Below, piece after piece: positions 38,756 through 46,488 of a DNA stretch of 64,000 nt. Source of the stretch: Orlajensenia leifsoniae. Lineage in GTDB: Bacteria; Actinomycetota; Actinomycetes; Actinomycetales; Microbacteriaceae. Made by a program: the position numbers and the translations under genes. The stretch covers positions 248,001 to 312,000 of the forward strand of contig NZ_SPQZ01000002.1 of assembly GCF_004570845.1 (NCBI RefSeq), written 5' to 3'. Every line of letters starts with the position of its first letter. The stretch's first letter is position 1. The notes beneath the pieces are model-generated. The model was not told the origin of the DNA and did not search any database. It worked only from the letters and a program-made list of their open reading frames with translations.

Positions 38756-39357
38756 CACCTCAGGTCGCCGCACCGCGGGTCGGCGTGCTCGCCCTGCAGG
38801 GCGACTTCCGCGAGCACGCCCAGGTCCTCCGCGTCCTCGGGGCCGACGTCACTCTCGTGCGTCGCCCCGAGGAGCTCGCTGCCGTCGACGGTCTCGTGAT
38901 CCCGGGCGGCGAGTCCAGCGTCATGGACAAGCTCGCGCGCACTTTCGGGCTCGCCGAGCCGCTGCGCGCCGCCATCAGCGGCGGGCTGCCGGTCTACGGC
39001 ACCTGCGCCGGGCTCATCATGCTGGCGGACACCGTGCTCGACGGCATCCGGGGCCAGGAGAGCCTCGGTGGCCTCGACGTCGCGGTGCGCCGCAACGCCT
39101 TCGGGTCGCAGACGCATTCCTTCGAGACCGACCTCGACGTGCCCGTGCTCGGGGGAGAGCCCATGCACGCCGTCTTCATCCGCGCGCCCATCGTCGAATC
39201 GGTGGGGCCGGCTGCGACCGCTCTCGCCACGCTGGACGACGGCCGCTGCGTCGCCGTCGAGCAGGGCAACCTCCTCGGCACCTCGTTCCACCCCGAGGTG
39301 ACGGGCGACTACCGCATCCACGAGTACTTCCTCGGCAAGGTGCGCGCGGCGGCCTGA
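38749..39357 (+). CDS. pdxT: PLP synthase glutaminase subunit PdxT
   Basis: A 202-residue class I glutaminase feeding ammonia to Pdx[13 protein letters not shown] opens the fold; IPGGESSVM, the nucleophile Cys in [10 protein letters not shown] and the His-Glu pair in SFHPEVTGD are present. It starts at GTG inside the last codons of pdxS (GTGGTAG), giving tight translational coupling. Confidence 0.96.
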   Translation: MVAPQVAAPRVGVLALQGDFREHAQVLRVLGADVTLVRRPEELAAVDGLVIPGGESSVMDKLARTFGLAEPLRAAISGGLPVYGTCAGLIMLADTVLDGIRGQESLGGLDVAVRRNAFGSQTHSFETDLDVPVLGGEPMHAVFIRAPIVESVGPAATALATLDDGRCVAVEQGNLLGTSFHPEVTGDYRIHEYFLGKVRAAA

Positions 39358-39403
39358 CCCGGCTGCCGCCGCCGGCGTCGGTCCCGTGGGGCATGATGAG
39401 CCC

Positions 39404-39952
39404 ATGGCTGCGAAGAGATACGTCGCGTTGCTGCGGGGCATCAACGTCAACGGGGTGAAGATCCTCTCGGTCGACCTGGCCGAGCTGTTCCGAACGCTCG
39501 GGTTCACCGAGGTGAAGACGGTACTCGCCAGCGGCAACGTGCGCTTCGATTCCGAGACGACGGATGCCGCTGCGAGGGACGCCGCAACGTTGAAGGCGAC
39601 GATCGAGACGGCGCTTCGGGAGCGATTCGGATACGACGCGTGGATCGTGCTGGTCAGCCTCCCCGACCTGGAGGCCGTCGTCGAGGCGTTCCCGTTCGAC
39701 GCCGAGCGCGACGGCTGGCACCCGTACGTGCTGTTCGGCTCCGATGACGCCGTGCTCGCCGAACTGACGGGGCTCGGTTCCGACCTCGACGCCGCCGACG
39801 ACGTGATCGCCCCCGGGAAGCACGTCATCTACTGGCACAACCGCCGCGATGTCGGAGTGGACAGCGCGTTCTCGAAGATCGCGGCGAAGGCGAGGTACCG
39901 CTCGACGACGACGAACCGCAACCTGCGCACGCTCCGCAAGCTGCTCGCCTGA
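39404..39952 (+). CDS. DUF1697 family protein
   Basis: A 182-residue conserved protein beginning with the signature KRYVALLRGINVNG, then VKTVLASGNVRFDSE and the C-terminal KARYRSTTTNRNLRTLRKLL. The family is widespread and of unknown function. ATG 39404 is chosen over GTG 39386, since the signature normally starts a few residues after Met. Confidence 0.88.
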   Translation: MAAKRYVALLRGINVNGVKILSVDLAELFRTLGFTEVKTVLASGNVRFDSETTDAAARDAATLKATIETALRERFGYDAWIVLVSLPDLEAVVEAFPFDAERDGWHPYVLFGSDDAVLAELTGLGSDLDAADDVIAPGKHVIYWHNRRDVGVDSAFSKIAAKARYRSTTTNRNLRTLRKLLA

Positions 39953-40023
39953 TCCGTGGCGGCCGAGCGAGACGCCCGGTCGGCCTTCCCTCGCGCCTGA
40001 CACCCGGGAGCACTCGCGATGGG

Positions 40024-40029
40024 TAGAAT
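40024..40029 (+). promoter_or_regulatory. -10 element of yebC-ruvCAB (leaderless)
   Basis: TAGAAT lies seven bases before the yebC ATG, so translation probably begins at the first transcribed bases. CTGACA at 39997-40002 is -35-like but too far away (21 bp). Confidence 0.65.
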
Positions 40030-40036
40030 CGAAGGC

Positions 40037-40798
40037 ATGTCAGGGCATTCCAAGTGGGCAACGACCAAGCACAAGAAGGCGATCATCGACTCGCGTCGCG
40101 CCAAGTCGTTCGCCAAGTTGATCAAGAACATCGAGGTCGCCGCCAAGATGGGCGGTGCCGATCTGGCGGGCAACCCCACGCTCGTCGACGCCATCCAGAA
40201 GGCGAAGAAGACGTCGGTCCCGATCGACAACATCAACCGCGCGGTCAAGCGCGGTGCCGGCCTCACCGGCGAGGCCGTCGACTACACGACGATCATGTAC
40301 GAGGGCTACGCCCCGAACGGTGTCGCGATGCTCATCGAGTGCCTCACCGACAACAAGAACCGCGCCGCAGCCGACGTGCGCACCGCCGTCAGCCGTAATG
40401 GCGGCACCATGGGCGACCCGGGCAGCGTGGCCTACAACTTCCACCGCAAGGGCCTCATCGTCGTCGCCCACGCCGACGGCCTCACCGAGGACGACGTGCT
40501 CATGGCCGTGCTCGAGGCCGGTGCTGAAGAGGTGACGGATGAGGGCGAGACCTTCGAGATCCTCACCGACCCGTCGCAGATGGTCGCCGTGCGTACCGCG
40601 CTGCAGGATGCCGGGATCGACTACGACTCCGCCGACGTGGCCTTCGTGCCGAGCCTCAAGATCGAGGTCGACGCGGAGACCGCCCGCAAGGTGTTCCGCC
40701 TCATCGACGCCCTCGAGGACTCGGACGACGTGCAGAACATCTACACGAACCTCGACCTGAGCGCCGAGGCGCAGGCCGAACTCGAAGCAGACGAGTAA
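40037..40798 (+). CDS. yebC: YebC/PmpR-type translation or transcription regulator
   Basis: A 253-residue YebC-family protein, diagnosed by [27 protein letters not shown] and by [24 protein letters not shown] and [14 protein letters not shown]. Members are reported as DNA-binding regulators and, more recently, as helping ribosomes at polyproline stretches. It heads the yebC-ruvC-ruvA-ruvB order typical of actinobacteria, with six bases before ruvC. Confidence 0.95.
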   Translation: MSGHSKWATTKHKKAIIDSRRAKSFAKLIKNIEVAAKMGGADLAGNPTLVDAIQKAKKTSVPIDNINRAVKRGAGLTGEAVDYTTIMYEGYAPNGVAMLIECLTDNKNRAAADVRTAVSRNGGTMGDPGSVAYNFHRKGLIVVAHADGLTEDDVLMAVLEAGAEEVTDEGETFEILTDPSQMVAVRTALQDAGIDYDSADVAFVPSLKIEVDAETARKVFRLIDALEDSDDVQNIYTNLDLSAEAQAELEADE

Positions 40799-40804
40799 CC
40801 CGCC

Positions 40805-41386
40805 GTGCGGGTGCTCGGCGTCGACCCCGGCCTGACCCGGTGCGGTGTCGGCGTCATCGATGTGGCGCCCGACCGCACGGCGAAGCTCGTCGACGTGGTC
40901 GTCATCCGCTCGTCGCCCGACCTGCCGATCGAGCAGCGGCTCGCCCATGTCGCGGCCGGGCTCGAGGCGATCCTCGACGAGCACCGACCGCAGACGGTCG
41001 CACTGGAGCGGGTCTTCGCCCGCAGCGACGTCTCGACGATCATGGGCACGGCCCAGATCTCCGGGGTCGCCATGTACCTCGCGGCCAAGCGAGCGTTGCC
41101 CGTGTCGCTGCACACGCCGAGTGAGGTGAAGGCCGCCATCACGGGTTACGGCCGCGCCGACAAGGCGCAGGTGGGAGCCATGGTCGCCCGCATCCTCGGG
41201 CTCGACGCCGTTCCGAAGCCGGCGGATGCGGCTGACGCCCTGGCGCTGGCGCTCTGCCACGCCTGGCGTTCCGGAACGCCCGGGGCACCGGCAGGCGGCG
41301 GCGCCCTCACTCCGGCTCAGGAGGCGTGGCGCGCCGCAGAGCGCAGCGCCTCGGCGTCGGCAGGCGCCCGTAGGCTGAGTCGGTGA
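40805..41386 (+). CDS. ruvC: Holliday junction resolvase RuvC
   Basis: A 193-residue endonuclease that cuts Holliday junctions. VLGVDPGLTRCGVG holds the first catalytic Asp; VALERVFARSDVSTIMGTAQ holds the Glu; and KPADAADALALALCHAW the C-terminal acid pair. A GTG start follows the yebC stop by six bases. The stop overlaps the ruvA GTG (GTGA). Confidence 0.96.
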   Translation: MRVLGVDPGLTRCGVGVIDVAPDRTAKLVDVVVIRSSPDLPIEQRLAHVAAGLEAILDEHRPQTVALERVFARSDVSTIMGTAQISGVAMYLAAKRALPVSLHTPSEVKAAITGYGRADKAQVGAMVARILGLDAVPKPADAADALALALCHAWRSGTPGAPAGGGALTPAQEAWRAAERSASASAGARRLSR

Positions 41387-41997
41387 TCTCCTCCCTTCGC
41401 GGCACAGTCCTCTCGGCCCTCGGCGGCACTGTCGTGCTCGAGGTCGGGGGAGTCGGCTTCTCGGTCCTCACCACGCCCGCCGCCGCCCTGTCCGTGCGCA
41501 TCGGCGACGAGGCGCGACTGCTCACCACGCTCGTCGTGCGTGAAGACTCGCTCACCCTGTTCGGATTCCCGACGGGCGAGGAACTCAGCGTCTTCGAGGT
41601 GCTCATGGGCGTGACGGGCGTCGGCCCGAAGTCGGCGCTGGGCGTGCTCGCCGCGCTCTCACCCGACCAGATCGCCCGCGCCGTGGCCACCGAAGACGAC
41701 GCGGCGTTCCGCAAGGTCAGCGGAATCGGCCCCAAGACCGCGAAGCTCATCGTGCTCTCGCTCACCGGCAAGCTGCTGGTCGCACCGGGGGCCGCCCCGG
41801 CTCCGGCATCCGTGCCCGTATCCAGCACGGGGGAGAGCGTCATCGCCGCCCTCGTCGGCCTCGGCTGGTCGGAGCGCGTCGCCGCGACGGCCGTCGAGGA
41901 GATCATCGGCGAGACGCCCGACATCACTGTCCCCGTCGCGTTGCGCCAGGCCCTGTCGCGCCTCGGCCCGGCCACCCAGAGCGGGAGCCGGTCATGA
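41383..41997 (+). CDS. ruvA: Holliday junction branch-migration protein RuvA
   Basis: A 204-residue junction-binding protein that forms the RuvAB motor. The N-terminal OB-like domain ([21 protein letters not shown]) is followed by helix-hairpin-helix motifs ([28 protein letters not shown]) and the C-terminal RuvB-binding domain. It overlaps ruvC by GTGA and ruvB by ATGA. Confidence 0.96.
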   Translation: MISSLRGTVLSALGGTVVLEVGGVGFSVLTTPAAALSVRIGDEARLLTTLVVREDSLTLFGFPTGEELSVFEVLMGVTGVGPKSALGVLAALSPDQIARAVATEDDAAFRKVSGIGPKTAKLIVLSLTGKLLVAPGAAPAPASVPVSSTGESVIAALVGLGWSERVAATAVEEIIGETPDITVPVALRQALSRLGPATQSGSRS

Positions 41998-43043
41998 CGG
42001 ATCTCGACCTCACCAACCCCGAACTCGAGAGCGAGTCCGAGCTCGCCTTCGAGGGCGCCCTGCGTCCGCGATCGCTGGGCGAGTTCGTCGGACAGACCAA
42101 GGTGCGCGGCCAGTTGCAGCTGCTCCTCACGGCGGCGACGATGCAGCAGCGCACCCCCGACCACATCCTGCTCGCGGGCCCTCCCGGCCTCGGCAAGACC
42201 ACTCTCGCCATGATCGTGGCCCACGAGGCCGGGCGTCCCCTGCGCATGTCGAGCGGTCCGGCCATCCAGCATGCCGGAGACCTGGCCGCGGTGCTGAGCT
42301 CCCTCGTTCCGGGCGAGGTGCTGTTCATCGACGAGATCCATCGCATGGCGCGCTCGGCCGAGGAGATGCTCTACCTCGCCATGGAGGACTTCCGCATCGA
42401 CATCATGGTGGGCAAGGGCGCAGGAGCGACATCCGTTCCCCTCGATCTCGCGCCGTTCACCCTCGTGGGTGCCACCACACGCTCGGGGCTGCTGCCCAAC
42501 CCGCTGCGCGATCGCTTCGGTTTCACGGCCCACCTCGAGTTCTACGCCGACTCCGAACTCGAGCAGGTTCTGGAGCGCGCCGCCAGACTGCTCGACCTGC
42601 GCATCGATCGCGACGCCATCGCCGAGATCGCCGGCCGCTGCCGGGGCACGCCTCGCATCGCGAACCGCCTGCTCCGCCGCGTGCGCGACTACACGCTCGT
42701 GCACGGGCGGCCCACCGACGGCTCCGAGATGGCGCGAGCCGATGTCGCATCGGTGCGCGCGGCCCTCGATCTCTACGAGGTCGACTCGCTCGGCCTCGAC
42801 CGCCTCGACCGGCAGGTCATGACGACGATGCTCGAGCGCTTCGGCGGTGGACCCGTCGGCCTCAACACCCTCGCCGTGTCCGTCGGCGAGGAGGCCGAGA
42901 CCATCGAGGCCGTCGTCGAGCCGTTCCTGGTGCGCATCGGGCTCATCACCCGCACTCCCCGGGGCCGCATGGCGACTCCGGAGGGATGGCGACACTTCGG
43001 GCTCAGGCAGCCGGGAGTCGGCCTCACACTCGATGACCTATAA
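41994..43043 (+). CDS. ruvB: Holliday junction helicase RuvB
   Basis: A 349-residue AAA+ motor. Walker A is [18 protein letters not shown] and Walker [13 protein letters not shown]; sensor 1 [18 protein letters not shown] and the winged-helix C-terminus [18 protein letters not shown] are standard. The stop codon TAA forms part of the TATAAT element that appears to drive yajC-secDF. Confidence 0.97.
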   Translation: MTDLDLTNPELESESELAFEGALRPRSLGEFVGQTKVRGQLQLLLTAATMQQRTPDHILLAGPPGLGKTTLAMIVAHEAGRPLRMSSGPAIQHAGDLAAVLSSLVPGEVLFIDEIHRMARSAEEMLYLAMEDFRIDIMVGKGAGATSVPLDLAPFTLVGATTRSGLLPNPLRDRFGFTAHLEFYADSELEQVLERAARLLDLRIDRDAIAEIAGRCRGTPRIANRLLRRVRDYTLVHGRPTDGSEMARADVASVRAALDLYEVDSLGLDRLDRQVMTTMLERFGGGPVGLNTLAVSVGEEAETIEAVVEPFLVRIGLITRTPRGRMATPEGWRHFGLRQPGVGLTLDDL

Positions 43044-43044
43044 T
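43039..43044 (+). promoter_or_regulatory. -10 TATAAT overlapping ruvB stop
   Basis: An exact TATAAT consensus, unusual in this GC-rich sequence, spans the last two codons of ruvB. The yajC start is 73 bases downstream. The -35 region is not close to consensus. Confidence 0.6.
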
Positions 43045-43116
43045 TCCACTTGGCCCACGTTGTATCCCGCGCCAGACGGGCGTGGTTGAGGGGCCCATTC
43101 CGGAAGGCTTTCCCCG

Positions 43117-43533
43117 TTGGATCCCATCACACTCATCATGCTCGCCGTCCTGGCGCTGCTCATCTTCTTCATGTTCCGCAACAGCCGCAAGCGCTCGAAG
43201 GACCAGGCGAACCTGCAGTCCACGATCGTCCCCGGCGCCAAGGTCATGACCAACTTCGGCGTCTTCGGCACCATCCTCTCCATCGATGAAGAGGAGAACG
43301 AGGTGCTCCTCGAGACCACCCCGGGTACAGTCCTGACCGTTCACCGCCAGACCGTCGCCCGCGTCGTCACGCCGGCCGTCGGCACCGAGTCGACCGCCGT
43401 CGACGCCCCGCACGACGAGCTCTCCACCGAGCCCGAGTTCGGTGAGCGCATCGACGAGTCGGCCAACAGCGACAACACGGTCGTCGGAGACATCGACGTC
43501 GACGGGCAAGACCCCAAGAAGTCGAACGACTGA
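43117..43533 (+). CDS. yajC: Preprotein translocase subunit YajC
   Basis: A 138-residue protein with one N-terminal helix (ITLIMLAVLALLIFFMFR) and a cytosolic part containing LQSTIVPGAKVMTNFGVFGTI, the YajC signature. It accompanies SecDF at the Sec translocon. It starts at TTG 43117, seven bases after GGAAGG-like sequence. An acidic tail of about 45 residues follows the core. Confidence 0.93.
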   Translation: MDPITLIMLAVLALLIFFMFRNSRKRSKDQANLQSTIVPGAKVMTNFGVFGTILSIDEEENEVLLETTPGTVLTVHRQTVARVVTPAVGTESTAVDAPHDELSTEPEFGERIDESANSDNTVVGDIDVDGQDPKKSND

Positions 43534-43549
43534 CACCCTCCCTCCCCTT

Positions 43550-43579
43550 CGCACTCGCGCCGATGGCGGCGCGAGTGCG
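43550..43579 (+). terminator. Hairpin between yajC and secD
   Basis: Perfect 12-bp arms 43550-43561 and 43568-43579 around six bases, without a T-tract. It ends 24 bases before the secD GTG, so it may tune readthrough or secD translation rather than end the operon. Confidence 0.6.
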
Positions 43580-43603
43580 CGCGTAGAAAGCTGAGTTCCC
43601 TCG

Positions 43604-45385
43604 GTGGCAAAGTCGACACCCGTCAAGAAGGCGTGGCGTTCCCTCTCGTGGCTCGGAGCGATCGTCATCGCCCTCGTCGCGATCAACACCGCGGCCGTGC
43701 TGTGGGGCGGAGGGTCCTGGACCCCCAAGCTCGCGCTCGACCTCGAGGGCGGAACGCAGATCATCCTCGCGCCCAAGCTGGAGACGGGGCAGACGGTCAC
43801 CGATGAGCAGCTCACGCAGGCTGTGTCGATCATCCGCCAGCGCGTCGACGCCTCCGGCGTCAGCGAGGCCGAGATCAGCACGCAGGGCGGCAGCAACATC
43901 GTCGTCGCCATCCCGGGCGAGCTCGACGAGGAGACGAAGAACCGCATCCAGTCGTCGGCCAAGCTCGAACTGCGTCCGGTGCTGCTCGCGGGGGCTCCGT
44001 CGGATTCCTCCGTCGGCGGCGACGCCAGCGCGTCTCCGACTCCGTCGCCGACCGAATCGCTGCGCGCCACCCCGACGGTGAGCCCGACCAACGGCTCGGA
44101 CACCAACTGGATCACGCCGGCACTGCAGGCGGAGTACGACTCGTTCGACTGCTCGTCGGACGAGGCGGCGACGACGAACGCGGCCCCCGCCGACGTCCCT
44201 CTCGTCACGTGCGACACCACCGGGACCGTCAAGTACCTGCTCGGCCCGGTCGAGGTCGACGGCGCCGACATCAAGGACGCCACGAACGGCCAGGAGACGA
44301 ACCAGCAGGGTGCGTCCACCGGTCGCTGGGTCGTGAACCTCACCTTCAACGACCAGGGCACGAAGGACTTCGGCGAGGTCAGCCAGCGCCTCTACGGCCT
44401 GACCGCCACCCCGCCGCTCAACCAGTTCGCCTTCGTCATCGACGGCCAGGTGCTCTCGGCCCCGACGATGAACGGCGTCATCACCGACGGCAAGCCCTCC
44501 ATCTCGGGCAGCTTCGACCAGGAGTCGTCGAAGGCCCTTGCCGACCAGCTGAAGTTCGGTGCGCTGCCGATCAGCTTCACGGTGCAGTCCTCCGAGACCA
44601 TCACGGCGACCCTCGGCTCCTCGCAGCTCCTGAGCGGCCTCATCGCCGGCCTCATCGGACTGCTGCTGGTGTTCGGCTACTCGCTGTTCCAGTACCGCCT
44701 GCTCGGCACCGTCACCATCGTGTCGCTGCTCGTCGCCGGTGTGATCACCTACCTCACGCTCTGCATCCTGTCGTGGTACCAGGGCTACCGCCTGTCTCTC
44801 GCCGGCGTCGCCGGTGTGATCGTGGCCATCGGTTTCACGGCGGACTCCTTCATCGTCTACTTCGAGCGTGTGCGCGACGAGCTGCGTGACGGTCGTGTGC
44901 TCGGCTCCGCCGTCGAGGCGGGCTGGAAGCGGGCACTGCGCACCGTGTACGCATCCAAGGCGACCAACCTGCTCGCGGCGATCGTGCTGTTCGTGATCGC
45001 CGTCGGCAGCGTCAAGGGCTTCGCCGTGACGCTCGGTATCACCACGGTGATCGACGTCATCATCGTGGTGCTGTTCACGCACCCGATGCTGCAGCTGCTC
45101 GCGCAGACCCGGTTCTTCTCGAGCGGTCACCCGCTCTCCGGCCTGGACCCGTCGGCCCTCGGTGCCGTCTACCGCGGTCGCGCCGAGTTCCGCACCTCCG
45201 CTCAGCTGACGGCGGCCAAGGCCGCCAGCAGCTCGCGTGAGGCCGCCAAGCGCCAGACCATCGCCGAGCGCAAGGCCGCCGAGGCCGCAGCGCTCGACGC
45301 CTCCGGCGGGTCCAAGCCCGCCAAGTCCGCAGCATCAGCACCGTCGGCCTCCGGCGATATCTCGAAGAACGGGAAGGAGTCCTGA
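43604..45385 (+). CDS. secD: Protein translocase subunit SecD
   Basis: A 593-residue RND-like membrane subunit that uses proton motive force late in export. One N-terminal helix, then LDLEGGTQIILAPKL, a large periplasmic-side P1 domain interrupted by a Ser/Pro/Thr-rich insert (DASASPTPSPTESLRATPT), and five C-terminal helices with GVAGVIVAIGFTADSFIVYFERVRDE. A Lys/Ala-rich cytosolic tail of about 60 residues is typical of actinobacteria. GTG start; the stop overlaps the secF ATG (TGATG). Confidence 0.96.
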   Translation: MAKSTPVKKAWRSLSWLGAIVIALVAINTAAVLWGGGSWTPKLALDLEGGTQIILAPKLETGQTVTDEQLTQAVSIIRQRVDASGVSEAEISTQGGSNIVVAIPGELDEETKNRIQSSAKLELRPVLLAGAPSDSSVGGDASASPTPSPTESLRATPTVSPTNGSDTNWITPALQAEYDSFDCSSDEAATTNAAPADVPLVTCDTTGTVKYLLGPVEVDGADIKDATNGQETNQQGASTGRWVVNLTFNDQGTKDFGEVSQRLYGLTATPPLNQFAFVIDGQVLSAPTMNGVITDGKPSISGSFDQESSKALADQLKFGALPISFTVQSSETITATLGSSQLLSGLIAGLIGLLLVFGYSLFQYRLLGTVTIVSLLVAGVITYLTLCILSWYQGYRLSLAGVAGVIVAIGFTADSFIVYFERVRDELRDGRVLGSAVEAGWKRALRTVYASKATNLLAAIVLFVIAVGSVKGFAVTLGITTVIDVIIVVLFTHPMLQLLAQTRFFSSGHPLSGLDPSALGAVYRGRAEFRTSAQLTAAKAASSSREAAKRQTIAERKAAEAAALDASGGSKPAKSAASAPSASGDISKNGKES

Positions 45386-46407
45386 TGGCCAGCCGTCTGA
45401 CAACGTTCGGTAACGACCTCTACACGGGCAAGCGCTCGTTCGACTTCGTCGCGAAGCGCAAGCTCTGGTTCATCATCGTCGGCGCCCTGGTGCTGATCTC
45501 GATCCTCATCCCGGTGGTGCGCGGAGGCTTCAACCTCGGCATCGAGTTCCGCGGCGGTTCACAGTTCCAGATCACCGGCGTCAGCGACGCCGAGACCCAG
45601 CCGGCGACGGATGCCGTGGCATCCGTCGTGCCCGATGCCGTGGCCCACGTCACCATCGTGGGAGGCGGCAGCGGCGTGCGCGTGCAGACCGACCAGCTCA
45701 CGACGGCCGAGACGAAGGACGTCGCGACGGCGCTCGAGGACGCCTATGACGTCACTGAGGCCGACGTCTCGTCCTCCTTCATCGGACCGGTGTGGGGAGC
45801 CGACATCACCCGGCAGACCATCCAGGGCCTGCTCGTGTTCCTGTTGCTCGCCGCTGTGGGAATGGCGCTCTACTTCCGCACCTGGAAGATGTCGCTCGCC
45901 GCCATCGTCGCCCTGCTCGTCGACCTCGTGATCACGTCGGGGGTCTATGCGGCCTCGGGCTTCGAGGTCACGCCTGCCGCGATCATCGGTCTGCTCACGA
46001 TCCTCGCGTACTCGCTCTACGACACCGTCGTGGTCTTCGACAAGATCCGCGAGAACACGCAGGAAGACGTGGTCGAGACCAAACGCACCTTCGCCGAGTC
46101 GGTGAACCTCGCGGTGAACCAGACCCTGGTGCGCTCGATCAACACCAGCGTCATCGCGGCCCTCCCGGTCGCGTCGATCCTGTTCATCGGCGCCTTCGCC
46201 CTCGGTGCGGACACCCTGCGCGACATCTCGCTCGCGCTGCTGATCGGCATCCTGGTCGGAACCTGGTCGACGGTCTTCCTCGCCGCCCCGCTGTACTCGA
46301 TGCTGCGCGAGGGCGAGAAGAACGTGAAGAAGCACGACGCCAAGGTGCGATCGATTCGCGAGCGGACTGCGGCGGATGCCGCCCCAGCCGAGGAGATCAC
46401 GGTTTGA
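45385..46407 (+). CDS. secF: Protein translocase subunit SecF
   Basis: A 340-residue partner of SecD. One N-terminal helix and the FNLGIEFRGGSQFQI motif, then five helices with ILAYSLYDTVVVFDKIREN and VNQTLVRSINTSVIAALPV. The tail is short and charged. It contains an internal perfect inverted repeat at 45605-45628 encoding T-D-A-V-A-S-V. Confidence 0.96.
   Translation: MASRLTTFGNDLYTGKRSFDFVAKRKLWFIIVGALVLISILIPVVRGGFNLGIEFRGGSQFQITGVSDAETQPATDAVASVVPDAVAHVTIVGGGSGVRVQTDQLTTAETKDVATALEDAYDVTEADVSSSFIGPVWGADITRQTIQGLLVFLLLAAVGMALYFRTWKMSLAAIVALLVDLVITSGVYAASGFEVTPAAIIGLLTILAYSLYDTVVVFDKIRENTQEDVVETKRTFAESVNLAVNQTLVRSINTSVIAALPVASILFIGAFALGADTLRDISLALLIGILVGTWSTVFLAAPLYSMLREGEKNVKKHDAKVRSIRERTAADAAPAEEITV
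45605..45628. repeat. Intragenic inverted repeat of GGATGC motifs in secF
   Basis: Arms CGACGGATGCC (45605-45615) and GGCATCCGTCG (45618-45628) are exact reverse complements around GT. It is made of one GGATGC and one GCATCC copy and lies in the coding region of the SecF extracytoplasmic domain. Confidence 0.8.
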
Positions 46408-46457
46408 CGCTGCCCGCGAACACCGGGGCCCTGGTCGATCCAGGGTCCCGGCAGCGG

Positions 46458-46463
46458 GATAAT
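46458..46463 (+). promoter_or_regulatory. -10 element of rel
   Basis: GATAAT about 25 bases before the rel ATG; an AGGAGG ribosome site lies between them. Confidence 0.5.
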
Positions 46464-46488
46464 TGAACATCGGACAGGAGGCGACGCC

